Source of the DNA: a bacterium EF100-94H03 bin56
GTDB lineage: Bacteria > Pseudomonadota > Alphaproteobacteria > SP197
Reading direction: 5' to 3'
NCBI GenBank assembly: GCA_002238685.1
Contig: MPMV01000010.1
Span: forward strand, 54,868-118,867
DNA: 64,000 nucleotides
The position numbers and the translations under genes are program-made. Positions 1 to 9,500 of this stretch are shown in pieces (within the stretch, counting starts at the first letter, position 1; each line of letters starts with the position of its first letter). Under the pieces are notes generated by a model that saw nothing but the letters and a program-made list of their open reading frames with translations, was not told the DNA's origin and searched no databases.

Positions 1-837
1 TTCACTTACCTCAAGCAGGGACTTGCTCCGATCGGGATGCTCGATCTTTTCCGCCCGGCCCTTGCGAACCGACAGCAGGGCGCGGGTATAGTCCTGCTCG
101 GGATTGGCCAGCATCTCCCGCGTGCCACCTTCCTCTACGAGTTTGCCATGACGCAGCACCATGATGCGGTCAGCCACCTGGGAGACCACGGCGAGATCAT
201 GGGAGATGTAGATGGCAGCCGAATTGAGATCCTTGATAGCGCCCTTGATCGCCGCCAGCACCTCGATCTGGGTGGTCACGTCGAGCGCGGTCGTCGGCTC
301 ATCGAAGACGACCAGGTCTGGCTTGCAAGCCATTGCCATGGCGACCATGGCGCGTTGCAGCTGGCCACCGGAGACCTGGTGCGGATAGCGGTTGCCGATA
401 GTGTCCGGATTCGGCAAGTCGAACCTGCGATACAGTTCCCGCGCGTCTTTTTCCGCCTCGGCGCGGGACATGATGCCGTGCTTGACCGGAGCCTCGGCGT
501 ACTGCCGGATCAAGCGGTGAGCGGGATTGAACGACGCGGCCGCACTTTGCGCAACATAGGAAACACGCAAACCGCGGATCTTCCGCAGTTCCCGGTCCGA
601 TGCGCTCGTGAGCTCGATGTCGCCGAATCTGATACTGCCACTGACAATGCGGCAACCCGGCCGACAGAAACCCATGCTGGCTATACCGATAGTAGATTTG
701 CCGGCACCCGATTCACCGATAAGTCCCAGCACCTCGCCACGGTCGACGTGGACATCCACGCCCAGTACGATGTCGCCCCACTGCTCTTCCTGAAAGCCTT
801 CTATGACCAGATTTCTCATTGTAAGCAAGCGCGACAT
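1..837 (-). CDS. Dpp/Opp-type ABC transporter ATP-binding protein, fused double ATPase (partial, runs off left edge)
   Basis: This is the N-terminal part of a cytoplasmic ATPase that powers uptake of peptides or related small molecules. The translation starts [15 protein letters not shown] and shows a Walker [10 protein letters not shown], a signature VSGGQLQR, a Walker [12 protein letters not shown] and the H-loop ISHDLAVV. After the first ATPase domain the frame continues open to base 1 through SKSLLEVSE, which resembles the linker before the second ATPase domain in the complete paralogue at 26827-28482. It is therefore probably a fused DppD-DppF protein of about 550 residues with roughly half present. 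It is the last visible gene of the minus-strand operon that begins at 5650. The substrate is not known. Confidence 0.92.
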   Translation of the reverse strand, partial: MSRLLTMRNLVIEGFQEEQWGDIVLGVDVHVDRGEVLGLIGESGAGKSTIGIASMGFCRPGCRIVSGSIRFGDIELTSASDRELRKIRGLRVSYVAQSAAASFNPAHRLIRQYAEAPVKHGIMSRAEAEKDARELYRRFDLPNPDTIGNRYPHQVSGGQLQRAMVAMAMACKPDLVVFDEPTTALDVTTQIEVLAAIKGAIKDLNSAAIYISHDLAVVSQVADRIMVLRHGKLVEEGGTREMLANPEQDYTRALLSVRKGRAEKIEHPDRSKSLLEVSE

Positions 838-863
838 GAAATGTTTCCTACAGCGATTGATCG

Positions 864-1778
864 TCAGTATTCTTCGCGAAGACCGGCTGCCTTGCGCAAG
901 AACCAGTCAACCACCAAATTGATGCCAATGGTCAGAAACGCGATGGCGGCAGCGGGAATCAGGGGATTGTAGACACCAAAGCTGATCGCTCCCGAATTCT
1001 CCTTCACCATGCTGCCCCAATCGGCCGTGGGCGGTTGCAGGCCTAACCCCAAGAAACTGAGTGCGCTGATAAACAGGAACACAAAGCAGAACCTCAGACC
1101 GAATTCAGCAACCAGCGGGGGTAGAGTACTGGGGAGGATTTCACGCCACATGACCCACATCAGTTTTTCGCCACGCACGCGCGCCACCTCCACGAACTCC
1201 ATCACCGTGATATCCATGGCGACAGCCCGTGACAGGCGAAAGACACGCGTGGAATCGAGCAACGCTATGACGACGATCAGCACTGGTATCGACGTGCCGG
1301 CCACCGACAGAACGATCAGGGCGAAGATGAGGGTCGGGAATGCCATCAGAATATCGACCATGCGGCTGATGATCTGATCGACCCACCCGCGCATGGTGGC
1401 CGCCAGAAAACCGAATGTCATGCCCACCAGGAACGAAAGTCCCGTGATAACCAGCGCGATGCTGATGGTATTGCGGGCTCCGTACAAGAGACGGGTAAAC
1501 AGATCGCGGCCAATATGGTCGGTGCCAAGCCAGGCCTTGCCGTCCATGCGGTCATCATTCAACTGCGACCAGCACGCACCATGAAGCTCAATCGCTTCTT
1601 CGGAACAGTCCATGGCCCAGATACCGGGTTCCCACACCTTGCCGATTATCTCGGTTTCCGTAAACGGTGCCAGTGCCGGCGCAAAGGCCAGGGCAAACAG
1701 ATTGATGGCAATAATGATGAAACCCAGTTGGGCGCTTCGAGGGGCTTTCAAGAATGTCTTCGCGATATTTGTGATCAT
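864..1778 (-). CDS. Dpp/Opp-type ABC transporter permease (DppC family)
   Basis: Inner-membrane permease subunit of about 304 residues. It has an N-terminal transmembrane helix, a periplasmic segment ending in the family motif LGTDHIGRDLFTRL, then the BPD_transp_1 domain with several hydrophobic helices. The EAA loop that docks the ATPase is visible as ARVRGEKLMWVMWREILP. The start MITNIAK at 1778 is preferred because a longer reading would overlap the upstream permease gene, whose stop is at 1789, by about 30 bases. It lies 26 bases upstream of the ATPase gene in the same operon. The pair with the 1789-2745 permease forms the membrane channel. Confidence 0.93.
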   Translation of the reverse strand: MITNIAKTFLKAPRSAQLGFIIIAINLFALAFAPALAPFTETEIIGKVWEPGIWAMDCSEEAIELHGACWSQLNDDRMDGKAWLGTDHIGRDLFTRLLYGARNTISIALVITGLSFLVGMTFGFLAATMRGWVDQIISRMVDILMAFPTLIFALIVLSVAGTSIPVLIVVIALLDSTRVFRLSRAVAMDITVMEFVEVARVRGEKLMWVMWREILPSTLPPLVAEFGLRFCFVFLFISALSFLGLGLQPPTADWGSMVKENSGAISFGVYNPLIPAAAIAFLTIGINLVVDWFLRKAAGLREEY

Positions 1779-1788
1779 TGCGGTGAAC

Positions 1789-2745
1789 TCACATGGGATG
1801 CCGCAAACGTGGATTGGCAATGATCGAAAGAATGTCGGCGGTCAAATTCAGCATGACATAGGTACTGGCAAAAATCAGTCCACTCGCCTGCACCACCGGG
1901 AGGTCGCGCTTGGATACGGAATCGACCATCAGTTGCCCTAACCCCGGATAGACGAACACTACCTCGACGACCACAACGCCCACCACCAGATAGGCCAGGT
2001 TGATGACGACAACGTTGATTATGGGGGCCAGGGCGTTGGGCAATGCGTGGTACATGATCACCCAGGACCGTTTCATTCCCTTTAGTTGTGCAGTCTCGAT
2101 GTACGGTCTGGTCAGCACATTGATGATGGCCGCCCGGGTCAGGCGCATCATGTGCGCAACCACCACCAGGACCAGGGTCATGACCGGCAGGAAAACGGCG
2201 TAAAGTCGCTCCCAGAACCCCGCGTTCGATGACCAGTCTGCCATGCTCGGGAAAATACTGAACTCTACCGACAGGAAGACGATAAGGATATAAGCGACAA
2301 GAAACTCAGGGACCGAGATTGTCATCAGGGTGGTCATGGAGATTATCTTGTCGAAAAGGGAATCTCGATACAGCGCCGCCAACATGCCCAGGAAAATGGA
2401 AAGCGGAACGGCGATAATGGCAGCGTTCGATGCCAGGAACAGCGTATTGGCCAGGCGCGTACCGATAAGATCGGCAACCTCCCGCCTGTTGGCCAACGAT
2501 GTCCCCAGATCCCATTGCAGGATATTGCCCAACCAGTCGAAATAACGCACATGCAATGGCTGGTCCAGGCCCAGTTCAAGTCGAATTGCGGCGAGAGACT
2601 CCTGCGTCGCCTGCTGCCCTAGAAGCGCCTGAGCCAAGTCACCGGGCAACATTTCCACACCGAGTAAGATCAGCACTGAAATGACAAATAGCGTCAATAG
2701 ACCGAAGGCCAGGCGTTTGACGATGAGGATCGTCAGGCTATCCAC
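1789..2745 (-). CDS. Dpp/Opp-type ABC transporter permease (DppB family)
   Basis: Inner-membrane permease of 318 residues with the typical DppB start: a first helix (RLAFGLLTLFVISVLILLG), then the conserved LPGDLAQALLGQQAT and LGLDQPLHVRYFDWL segments. The EAA loop reads TAQLKGMKRSWVIMYHALPN. It forms a heterodimer with the permease at 864-1778. Its start codon overlaps the stop of the small unknown gene upstream by 8 bases, so the two are likely translated together. Length and topology are normal for the family. Confidence 0.94.
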   Translation of the reverse strand: MDSLTILIVKRLAFGLLTLFVISVLILLGVEMLPGDLAQALLGQQATQESLAAIRLELGLDQPLHVRYFDWLGNILQWDLGTSLANRREVADLIGTRLANTLFLASNAAIIAVPLSIFLGMLAALYRDSLFDKIISMTTLMTISVPEFLVAYILIVFLSVEFSIFPSMADWSSNAGFWERLYAVFLPVMTLVLVVVAHMMRLTRAAIINVLTRPYIETAQLKGMKRSWVIMYHALPNALAPIINVVVINLAYLVVGVVVVEVVFVYPGLGQLMVDSVSKRDLPVVQASGLIFASTYVMLNLTADILSIIANPRLRHPM

Positions 2746-3124
2746 AATCGACTCCTGCCGTGAGTTGGCGGTCGAACATGTTGCGGGTGATGCGCGGAAC
2801 GCCCTTGGGCTGCCACACCAAGCCCCGGCTCCAGGGCCGATGCATGCTCAGGCGGGTCGAGAATTCATCCTTCTTGGGGCCGGTCATGCCTTCGTAGTGG
2901 TTGCTGCCGACCCACTCGTCACAGGCGATCCTGGTTCCGGTGACGCAGACCGGAACCACGGGACGCACGATGAACAGGTGGCGATGCGGGGTGGTGGTCC
3001 AGACCTCCAGCTCCCCCGCGTCGCGGCCGGAGCATTCATGGAAGTCTTGGAGAACCACGCTGTTCCATTGCCCCTGGACGGTATGGTCCCGCTGGATGCC
3101 TGGACCTGACGGTTGCCGCGCCAT
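2738..3124 (-). CDS. hypothetical protein embedded in the transporter operon
   Basis: A 128-residue reading frame starting MARQPSGPG. It sits 13 bases downstream of the SDR gene and overlaps the start of the permease gene by 8 bases, which is the spacing of a real operon member. The sequence is rich in Trp, Arg and His (for example VWTTTPHRHLFIVRPVVPVC) and has no signal peptide and no clear transmembrane helix. I do not recognise a family and suggest no function. It could also be a degraded remnant of a longer gene. The support is its position and spacing, not homology. Confidence 0.5.
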   Translation of the reverse strand: MARQPSGPGIQRDHTVQGQWNSVVLQDFHECSGRDAGELEVWTTTPHRHLFIVRPVVPVCVTGTRIACDEWVGSNHYEGMTGPKKDEFSTRLSMHRPWSRGLVWQPKGVPRITRNMFDRQLTAGVDCG

Positions 3125-3137
3125 GATCGTAGCCGGC

Positions 3138-3893
3138 TCAGTGGCCAGCCGTTGTGCCGCCATCGATCGGTAGCGCGGCACCCGTAACGAAACGTGCTTC
3201 CTGTGAGGCCAGATAGAAGACCCCGAAAGCAATTTCGGCCGGTGTTGCAATGCGCTTCAGAGGCGCGTAGTCGATCATCTTCTGCCAAGCAGCGTCCGGG
3301 TCCGGCTTCCTCTTGACAGAAAGGCGGATCATGTCGGTATCCACGTAGCCTGGGCATATGCAATTGACCCGTACGTCCGGCGCGATCTCAAGGGCCATGG
3401 CCTTGGTCATGTTGACGACCCCGCCCTTTGAACCGCAGTACACGGTGAGCCCCGGCACTCCGATCAGGCCCGCGTCGGAGGCAATGTTGATGATATTGCC
3501 ATTGGATTTGCGTAATTCGGGAATTGCCGCCCGGCAGACGAAGAACAGACCTTTCAGATTAACGTCGATGTGATCGTCCCACATCTCTTCATCACAATCC
3601 GCAATGGGTCTGCTGGCACCGATGCCCGCACTGTTGACCAGAATGTCCAGGCCACCGAAAGCATCAATCGCCGTCTTGACAGCCAATTCGCAGCCAGCAA
3701 CGGTTCCGATATCGGCGGGCGCTGCGAGCAGGTGATCTCCATTGCCCAGTTTCTCCATGGCGGAGCTCACGGATTCCGGTGATTTGCCGTTGACGGCAAC
3801 ACGAGCGCCAGCCTCCAGAAAGGCTTCTGCAATGCCAAAACCAATGCCTCGACTGCTGCCCGTTATCAAGACCCGTTTATCCGTGAAATTCAT
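3138..3893 (-). CDS. SDR-family NAD(P)-dependent oxidoreductase
   Basis: Classical short-chain dehydrogenase of 251 residues, a cytoplasmic alcohol/ketone oxidoreductase. The cofactor-binding motif TGSSRGIG is at residues 11-18 and NSAG at 87-90. The catalytic Ser139, Tyr152 and Lys156 are in place (YCGSK). The C-terminal PGYVDTDM and GAALPIDGG are typical. It lies between the binding protein and the permeases of a Dpp-type importer, which suggests it acts on the imported compound. The substrate cannot be told from sequence. A second SDR of similar design is at 16240-17004. Confidence 0.93.
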   Translation of the reverse strand: MNFTDKRVLITGSSRGIGFGIAEAFLEAGARVAVNGKSPESVSSAMEKLGNGDHLLAAPADIGTVAGCELAVKTAIDAFGGLDILVNSAGIGASRPIADCDEEMWDDHIDVNLKGLFFVCRAAIPELRKSNGNIINIASDAGLIGVPGLTVYCGSKGGVVNMTKAMALEIAPDVRVNCICPGYVDTDMIRLSVKRKPDPDAAWQKMIDYAPLKRIATPAEIAFGVFYLASQEARFVTGAALPIDGGTTAGH

Positions 3894-4011
3894 GTCGGTC
3901 CCTCTTATTGTCCAACAGGCGTCCTGGTTCGAGAATCAGTCTGGCACCGCTCATCCAGTCGGGGAAATTGAGCGACAGGATGGGCGATGCCAGAGAATTG
4001 TCCGGAACTCA

Positions 4012-4047
4012 GGCAAATCACCGGCGCTCATGCACAGGTGATTTGCC
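4012..4047 (-). promoter_or_regulatory. stem-loop after the binding-protein gene (transcript stabiliser or attenuator)
   Basis: A perfect 11-bp inverted repeat, GGCAAATCACC at 4012-4022 and GGTGATTTGCC at 4037-4047, with a 14-base loop. It lies 16 bases downstream of the binding-protein stop and before the SDR gene of the same operon. No T-run follows on the minus strand, so it is not a standard intrinsic terminator. Hairpins here in transporter operons commonly give more binding protein than permease by protecting the upstream message or by partial termination. That role is inferred. Confidence 0.6.
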
Positions 4048-4063
4048 ATCCGTTCGGGCGTTA

Positions 4064-5650
4064 CTACGCGTCTTCGTCGACCCAGATTTCCTCGTACAGC
4101 AGACCGGCACTCAAACCGAAGGCGGAACTGCCCTGGTAGCCCTGAATCCGCTTATGGGTGCCTTCCACGAAGTTCATGTACATGGGATTGAACGCGCCGC
4201 CATCGTCGTGCAGCAAGGTTTCCGCCTCGCAGTAGATTTCGTAGCGCAGCGCGGGATCGGTGGTCTTGCGACCCATGACCAGTAACTCGTCAAAGCGTGC
4301 GTTCTTCCACTGGCTCTCGTTCCACTCCGCCTCCGAGTGGTAGACGAGGGTGAGGATGAGATCCGCGGTGGGCCGTGCGTTCCAGTTGGAGGCGCACATG
4401 GGCACCTGCATCCAGACGTTGTCCCAGTAGCCGTCCGCGGCTTCCCGCTTGACCTGGATGTCGATGCCGGCCGCCTTCGCGCCCTCCTGGAGCATGACTG
4501 TCGCGTCGACCGCGAAGTCGCCAGCTTCAACCGAAGTGGATACCTCGATGCCGGACAGACCCGTCTTATTCCAATAGAATTTCGCCTTGTCGGGATCAAA
4601 GTCGTGTTGCGGGATCTCTTTGCAATACATGGCAATTCCGGGATTGACGGAAAAGTCATTGCCGATGGTGCCGTGGCCTTGCAGCAGATTGTCAACCATG
4701 GCTTGACGATCGACGCAGTGCTTGAGTGCGAGCCTCACATTGAGATCATTGGTTGGTTCCCTATCGCACATCATGACCCACAGGAATTGCGCGCCCGAGG
4801 CAATGGAGTGCACGGTGACGTTGGGGTCCCGGTCGAGCAGTCCGGCGGTGCGCGCGTCCACCGCGCAGATGCCTACAGCGCCAGTGCGCAGTCCGTTCGT
4901 GCGCGCAGTGGCGTCCGAGATGCCCTGGCTGATGAAAGTGTCGACCCAGGCGGAGTCCGGCTTCCAGTAGTTCTCGTTGCGAACGGCGACCGAGCGAAGC
5001 GCGGGCTCAAATTCAACCAGTTTGTACGGCCCCGTGCCAACCACCGGGTCGCCGTCCTTCCAGCCCTCGGCGACGATCGACGTGTGGTAGTCGTGACCGA
5101 GCTGGATGGGAAAGTCGGCGTTGCCGTTGTCGAGGGTTATCTTCACCACGTTGTCGCCATCAGCCCTCATATCCATGATCGATGCAAGCAGCGTCTTTGA
5201 CGGGGATTTCGAGCCTTCCTTGATGTGCTCGTTCAGCGAATAAATGACGTCGTCTGCGGTGAGCGTCTTGCCGTTGTGGAATTCCACGCCCTTGCGCAGC
5301 TTGAAAGTCCACTCGGTGGCTTCGTTCACTCCCTCCCACTCCTCTGCCAGGTTCGGCACCGCGTTCAGGTTCCGGTCCAGATTCGTGAGCCGGTTATAGA
5401 CCTGATGGGACCGGTTGGCATCGGTTCCAGTGAGCATCTTGGTGGGGTCGAAAGTCTCCGTCTGGCTGGTTTCCTCGGTGGCGACCGTAACCTCGCCACC
5501 GCGCTTCGGCGTTGACGCATAGGCAGACTTGCCGAGTAAACTTGTGGCGGCGGCGGTGGTGATGCCCAGGGCGGCAGCACGACCGAGAAATTCTCGCCGA
5601 CCCATGCGGCCGGTTTCCATCTCCTTCAACAGGATGTCTATGTCTTTCAT
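4064..5650 (-). CDS. ABC transporter substrate-binding protein, family 5 (Tat-exported)
   Basis: Periplasmic binding protein of 528 residues in the peptide/opine/nickel family (SBP_bac_5). The N-terminus has a twin-arginine signal (MGRREFLGRA, Arg18-Arg19), a hydrophobic stretch and a likely cleavage site near SAYAS, so it is probably exported folded through Tat. The mature protein shows family features such as WTFKLRKGVEFHNGKTLTA and VGTGPYKLVEFEP. It is the first gene of the minus-strand operon and has a strong ribosome site (GGAGGAGCG) just before the ATG. It is clearly paralogous to the binding protein at 23306-24904. The ligand is unknown. Confidence 0.95.
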   Translation of the reverse strand: MKDIDILLKEMETGRMGRREFLGRAAALGITTAAATSLLGKSAYASTPKRGGEVTVATEETSQTETFDPTKMLTGTDANRSHQVYNRLTNLDRNLNAVPNLAEEWEGVNEATEWTFKLRKGVEFHNGKTLTADDVIYSLNEHIKEGSKSPSKTLLASIMDMRADGDNVVKITLDNGNADFPIQLGHDYHTSIVAEGWKDGDPVVGTGPYKLVEFEPALRSVAVRNENYWKPDSAWVDTFISQGISDATARTNGLRTGAVGICAVDARTAGLLDRDPNVTVHSIASGAQFLWVMMCDREPTNDLNVRLALKHCVDRQAMVDNLLQGHGTIGNDFSVNPGIAMYCKEIPQHDFDPDKAKFYWNKTGLSGIEVSTSVEAGDFAVDATVMLQEGAKAAGIDIQVKREAADGYWDNVWMQVPMCASNWNARPTADLILTLVYHSEAEWNESQWKNARFDELLVMGRKTTDPALRYEIYCEAETLLHDDGGAFNPMYMNFVEGTHKRIQGYQGSSAFGLSAGLLYEEIWVDEDA

Positions 5651-5984
5651 AACGCTCCTCCACGTTGAGTTCTTATCATCGAGCAGTCGTCGGTCAGAGT
5701 CCCTCTCTCGTGGGCGGAGTTGCCGCCAGACCGGCGCTCCCTAATTCGTCGCGAACTTGGAACACCTCAGTCGGCCGCTCTCGCGATCCGATAGAATCCG
5801 AACCGCCTGGGGCAGTAGGTCGTTGCCGCTTGCTCAGGCAATCAATTCGCGAGTCATCCAATGCAGTCTAGGCGCGCTGGCGTGGATCTACAACCGAATT
5901 TCACGCAAGTGTCGCCAACGGGTGATATGCCCGGTCCATGTACCAGATGAACTGTCTTGATTTGGAACATCTCTGGATGATGGA
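5651..5984. other. intergenic region upstream of the importer operon
   Basis: This stretch of about 330 bases lies between the start of the minus-strand importer operon and the decayed transposase. It must hold the promoter of that operon. I see the ribosome site next to the start codon but no convincing -35/-10 pair. I see no copy of the TGTGATCACA palindrome found upstream of the related operon at 23.3 kb. Confidence 0.5.
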
Positions 5985-7000
5985 GGATTGGGATGGGCCG
6001 GACGGTGCAGGTACGCGGACTGAGGTTGATAAAATCCGAGGAAATTTGCGGGCGCAACCATGGTGGTATGCTGAAGCGGCGGAAGGGTTGGAAGTTCTCT
6101 CCGGCCGCGCTTCGGTGCGGCGTCCTGCCGGCGGACGCGATGATGTCGGTCCCGAGTTGTTCGACACCCGCTATTGGGACGTCACCGCCAGGCACTTCCA
6201 CGAGAAGCTGCAATCGCAGCTACAACTGCCTCGCAGGCCGGTCGCGCCGTGTCCTGCCCGGCATGATGCTGCATCAGGACGGCTCGACCCACGGGTGGGT
6301 TCCCGGACGGTGGTGGGATCTGACTGACCCCATGGACGACGCCACCGGCGAGTCCGCTGCGCCCTCTTCGTCGCCGAAGAGGGCACCATGTCGAGCTTCC
6401 GGGGGCTTCGCGAGGTGGTCGCGTCCAAGGGGCTGTTCTGCTCGCTCCATACCGACCGCGGCAGTCACTACCGGCACACGTCGAACGCAGGCGGTAATGT
6501 GGACATGGACAATCCGACCCAGGTCGGCCGCGCCTTCGCTCAACCGGGCATCGAGCTGATTCCGGCCTGCTCGCCCGGGGCGAAAGGACATTCCGAACGC
6601 ATGTTCGGGAGCCTGCAGAGGCGCCTGTCCCAGGGAACTCAGACTCGCCGGCGTCACCGATATGGAGATCGCCAACCGGTTCCTCGAGGAGCACTGCCTG
6701 CCTCCGGGTGCCGGCCGAAGCCAGGTGCAGCGCTTTCTTGCCCTTCGCCGGGGCGTTGGAGGCTATCCTCCGCATCCAGGAGAAGCGCACCACCGCCAAC
6801 GACCACACATGCGCTACAAGGGGCGGATCCTGCAGATCTCCCCCGCCACCATTGCGTCAAGGCCAGGGTCCGGGTCCGCGATTGCCCCGACGGCACAATG
6901 ACCGTCTCTCATGGAACGCGATGCCTCGCCCCCGATACACCCCGGACGGCGAGTTCATCGAAACAGCACCCCGGCAGGCCCGGCAACCTCAACCGAAGCG
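5985..7000 (+). pseudogene. decayed ISNCY-family transposase
   Basis: Pieces of one transposase are spread over several frames. In order they are: TARHFHEKLQSQ (frame of 5938), PGMMLHQDGSTHGWVPGRW (frame of 5993), LREVVASKGLFCSLHTDRGSHY and GAKGHSERMFGSLQRRLSQG (frame of 6388), EIANRFLEEHCLP (frame of 6662), then RIQEKRTTANDHT, CVKARVRVRDCPDGT and RPRYTPDGEFIETAP in alternating frames to about 7000. These match, in order, the DDE integrase-type transposase I recall from the ISNCY group. A segment between the HFHEKL and PGMMLHQDGS motifs appears deleted. With at least four frameshifts it cannot be active. Exact element ends and terminal repeats were not found. Confidence 0.85.
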
Positions 7001-7339
7001 GTCAATTCAGGATGCTCCCGATACCGAATTTCGCGCAGTATTCCACGCAATATTGGTGGCATCGACTTGGACCCACAGGCCCTTGCCGCGCGGGTCACGC
7101 ACGTGAACTACGGGGACAAGCCGCTCACCAATTCGAATCCGGGACTACCGTTGACAGTAAAGTCGGTTTGCACCAAGCTTTGCGGAGAACGAGCAGGGAA
7201 GTCCATGCGGTCGGAGATTGTGTCGCGCCGCGGCAAACGCCCTGCTGTTTTTTGCGAGGATCGGAAGAGTGCTCGGAAACTCCAGCCAGACATTGCGAGT
7301 AACGGCTTGATAGCCGTGTCACGGTGAGGGAACCAAGAG
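7001..7339. other. intergenic region before the aldolase gene
   Basis: About 340 bases with no recognised gene, lying between the ISNCY remnant and the DapA-family gene. It includes the ribosome site (GAGGGAACCAAGAG) of the latter. It may contain the remaining right end of the insertion element, but I could not define a terminal repeat. Confidence 0.4.
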
Positions 7340-8236
7340 ATGGCAGAAATTCATGGAATCAATCTGGCCATGCAAACCCCGTTCAATGACGATGGAAGCA
7401 TTGATTACTCGAGGTTCGAAGAACTAATCGATATCTACCTCGACTGCGGTATGCACGGTCTCGTGCTTGGTTCCGGCACCGGACAGCATGCCTATCTGAC
7501 CGAGGAGGAATGCAACAAGCTCTTCAATCTGGGCATTGATCGGGTCGGCGGGCGCGTCCCGGTGATTTGCCAATCCTCGGCGTTGAATCTGGACGAACTC
7601 GTTCGCCGCTCCAAGAGCGCCGAAGGTCTGGGCGCCGATGCCATCATGGTCCTGCCTCCGTATCTTGAAGGGCCAACACATGATGACGGCATCCTCGCGT
7701 TCTATGAGCGTGTGAACGAGGCGGTCTCGCTCGACATCATCGGCTACAACATACCGCAGGCCACCGGGATCGAGATTTCGCCGGATCTCTTCAAGCGACT
7801 GAGCGAGCTGGAGCATTTCAACTACATCAAGGACAGTTCGGGCGACATAGCCAAACAGCAGGCATTGCTGGCGACCGGCGGCAAGGTCCTGAATGGCGCC
7901 GACCCGACCGCCCCTTATTCCTTCATGGCCGGCTGCGGAGGCACGATTTGGGGTTGTGCCAATTTCTTCCCACGCGAGGCGGTGCAGCTCTACAGCCTGG
8001 TGCAAGCCAGGAAATACGACGAAGCAACGGCGCTCTGGGCACGCATGTTTCCCTCGGTCGCCTACTGCTGGTTCAGCGACTATATGCCGGCGGTCAAGGC
8101 TGCCTGCCGGCAGATGGGCTTCGACGGTGGAACGGTCCGCGCGCCTGTCTGCGAAATCGGGCCGGAAAAGGAAACCAAGCTCGCCGCCGCGCTGGCGCCG
8201 CTCAAGGGCGAGGCAGGTCTGCGCGAGGCGCACTGA
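7340..8236 (+). CDS. dihydrodipicolinate synthase (DapA/NAL) family protein
   Basis: Class I aldolase of 298 residues in the DapA/N-acetylneuraminate lyase family. These enzymes join or split pyruvate or another 2-oxo acid through a Schiff base. The Schiff-base lysine is Lys164 in NYIKDSSGD, the catalytic tyrosine is Tyr136 in GYNIP, and the carboxylate-binding loop is GSGTGQ at 45-50. The loop differs from the GTTGE of true DapA and the gene stands alone outside a lysine operon. A catabolic aldolase or hydratase is therefore more likely than lysine synthesis. It starts at ATG 7340 with a purine-rich ribosome site. Confidence 0.9.
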   Translation: MAEIHGINLAMQTPFNDDGSIDYSRFEELIDIYLDCGMHGLVLGSGTGQHAYLTEEECNKLFNLGIDRVGGRVPVICQSSALNLDELVRRSKSAEGLGADAIMVLPPYLEGPTHDDGILAFYERVNEAVSLDIIGYNIPQATGIEISPDLFKRLSELEHFNYIKDSSGDIAKQQALLATGGKVLNGADPTAPYSFMAGCGGTIWGCANFFPREAVQLYSLVQARKYDEATALWARMFPSVAYCWFSDYMPAVKAACRQMGFDGGTVRAPVCEIGPEKETKLAAALAPLKGEAGLREAH

Positions 8237-8528
8237 GAAATCCGGGCTGGACAATAGCTCCAGAGGGCAAGTGCCAGCCATGGAGGCTGCGCGGACTCGT
8301 GATTGAGGGTACTCCGGCTGAATGGCCTCCAGAGCGATAACCGGGATTGCCGTAATTGATTGCTCCCCGGGTAAGCGCGGCAGGAGGATAGTTTCCCATT
8401 GTTGATCTGGTGGCGGATCCCCATGCGAAAATTGTTCCAGGTGAACGACAGCCATTTGATACACGGTGAACTGCCAATTGGACAGGAAAGTTCAAGAGGC
8501 ATGACTACGTACTCTCAACGTCCCATTA

Positions 8529-9500
8529 CTAGCCCATCTCCAACACGGAGCGGAAGGTGTCCAGCGAGATGTTGCGACCGCATACCACCACCGCGATCTT
8601 CCGGCCCTGGTAGTCGCTTGCGGTCTTGAGAGCCGCTGCCAAGGCCACGCCCGCCGACCCTTCGATGATGAAATTTTCAATAGCCGCCATGTCGCGCATG
8701 GCACTGGCAATCTCCGCTTCGCTGATCAGCAGATGCCGGTCAATGACCTGTTGGCAGAGCGGGAAGGTTATGGCCCCCTCCTCTATACTGCCGGCAGTCC
8801 CGTCGGATAGGGAGTGAGTCTCTGGGGTATCATGGATCTCGCCCTTTTCCATGCAAAGATGCATGGCCGGGGTGTTTTCAGCCCAACAGCCGATGATCTC
8901 GACATCCGGCCGATGCGTTTTCAGGTAACTACCGATACCCGCGATCAACCCACCGCCGCCGACACAGACATAGACCACCGCCAGATCCGGGCATTCGTCC
9001 GCCAATTCCAGCCCCACTGTCCCCTGTCCCGCAATGACGTCCAGGTCCGCATAGGGCGAGACATAGGTCTTGCCCTCCCGTTCCGCGACCGCCCGCGCGG
9101 CCCTCTCCCCCTCGACGGCGTCGCCCGGCACCAGGACCGTGTTCGCGCCTAACCGCTTGATGTTCGAGTGCTTAAGGGGGGACACGGATTCCGGCAGATA
9201 GATGGTGGCGTCCACACCGCCCATCCGGGCCGCCTGGGCGGTAGCCCTGCCGTGATTGCCCGACGAAGCGGCGACGATACCACGTTCCCGGTCTTCGTCA
9301 TTGAGGCACAGTACCTTGTTCAGGGCTCCGCGGAACTTGAAAGAACCGGTGCGCTGCAGATGCTCGCCCTTCAGGAGGAAACTGGCGCCTGTTCGATCGC
9401 TGAATTCGTCCGACTCGTCCAACGGGGTTTCCCGCACACCACCATCGATCGCCTTGATTCGTCGATCGGCCGCAACAATGTCGTTCACCAAATTCTTCAC
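8529..9500 (-). CDS. threonine dehydratase-like PLP enzyme (fold type II)
   Basis: Cytoplasmic PLP-dependent enzyme of about 323 residues, similar to catabolic threonine/serine dehydratase and serine racemase. The PLP lysine is Lys55 in GSFKFRGA. The substrate-binding SSGNHG is at 79-84 and the phosphate-binding glycine loop GGGGL at 182-186. There is no C-terminal ACT regulatory domain, so feedback inhibition by isoleucine is unlikely. No good ATG exists. I chose GTG at 9500 because it places the N-terminus as in relatives, while GTG at 9515 is also possible. It may remove the amino group of a hydroxy-amino acid made by neighbouring enzymes, which is inference. Confidence 0.9.
   Translation of the reverse strand: MKNLVNDIVAADRRIKAIDGGVRETPLDESDEFSDRTGASFLLKGEHLQRTGSFKFRGALNKVLCLNDEDRERGIVAASSGNHGRATAQAARMGGVDATIYLPESVSPLKHSNIKRLGANTVLVPGDAVEGERAARAVAEREGKTYVSPYADLDVIAGQGTVGLELADECPDLAVVYVCVGGGGLIAGIGSYLKTHRPDVEIIGCWAENTPAMHLCMEKGEIHDTPETHSLSDGTAGSIEEGAITFPLCQQVIDRHLLISEAEIASAMRDMAAIENFIIEGSAGVALAAALKTASDYQGRKIAVVVCGRNISLDTFRSVLEMG

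Noticed and set aside
8237..8528. Minus-strand frame starting MYQMAVVHLEQF at 8464 that resembles the MYQMNCLDLEHL frame at 5938
   Set aside because: The likeness is limited to a few codons; the 8464 frame runs opposite the DapA-family gene and neither start has family support.
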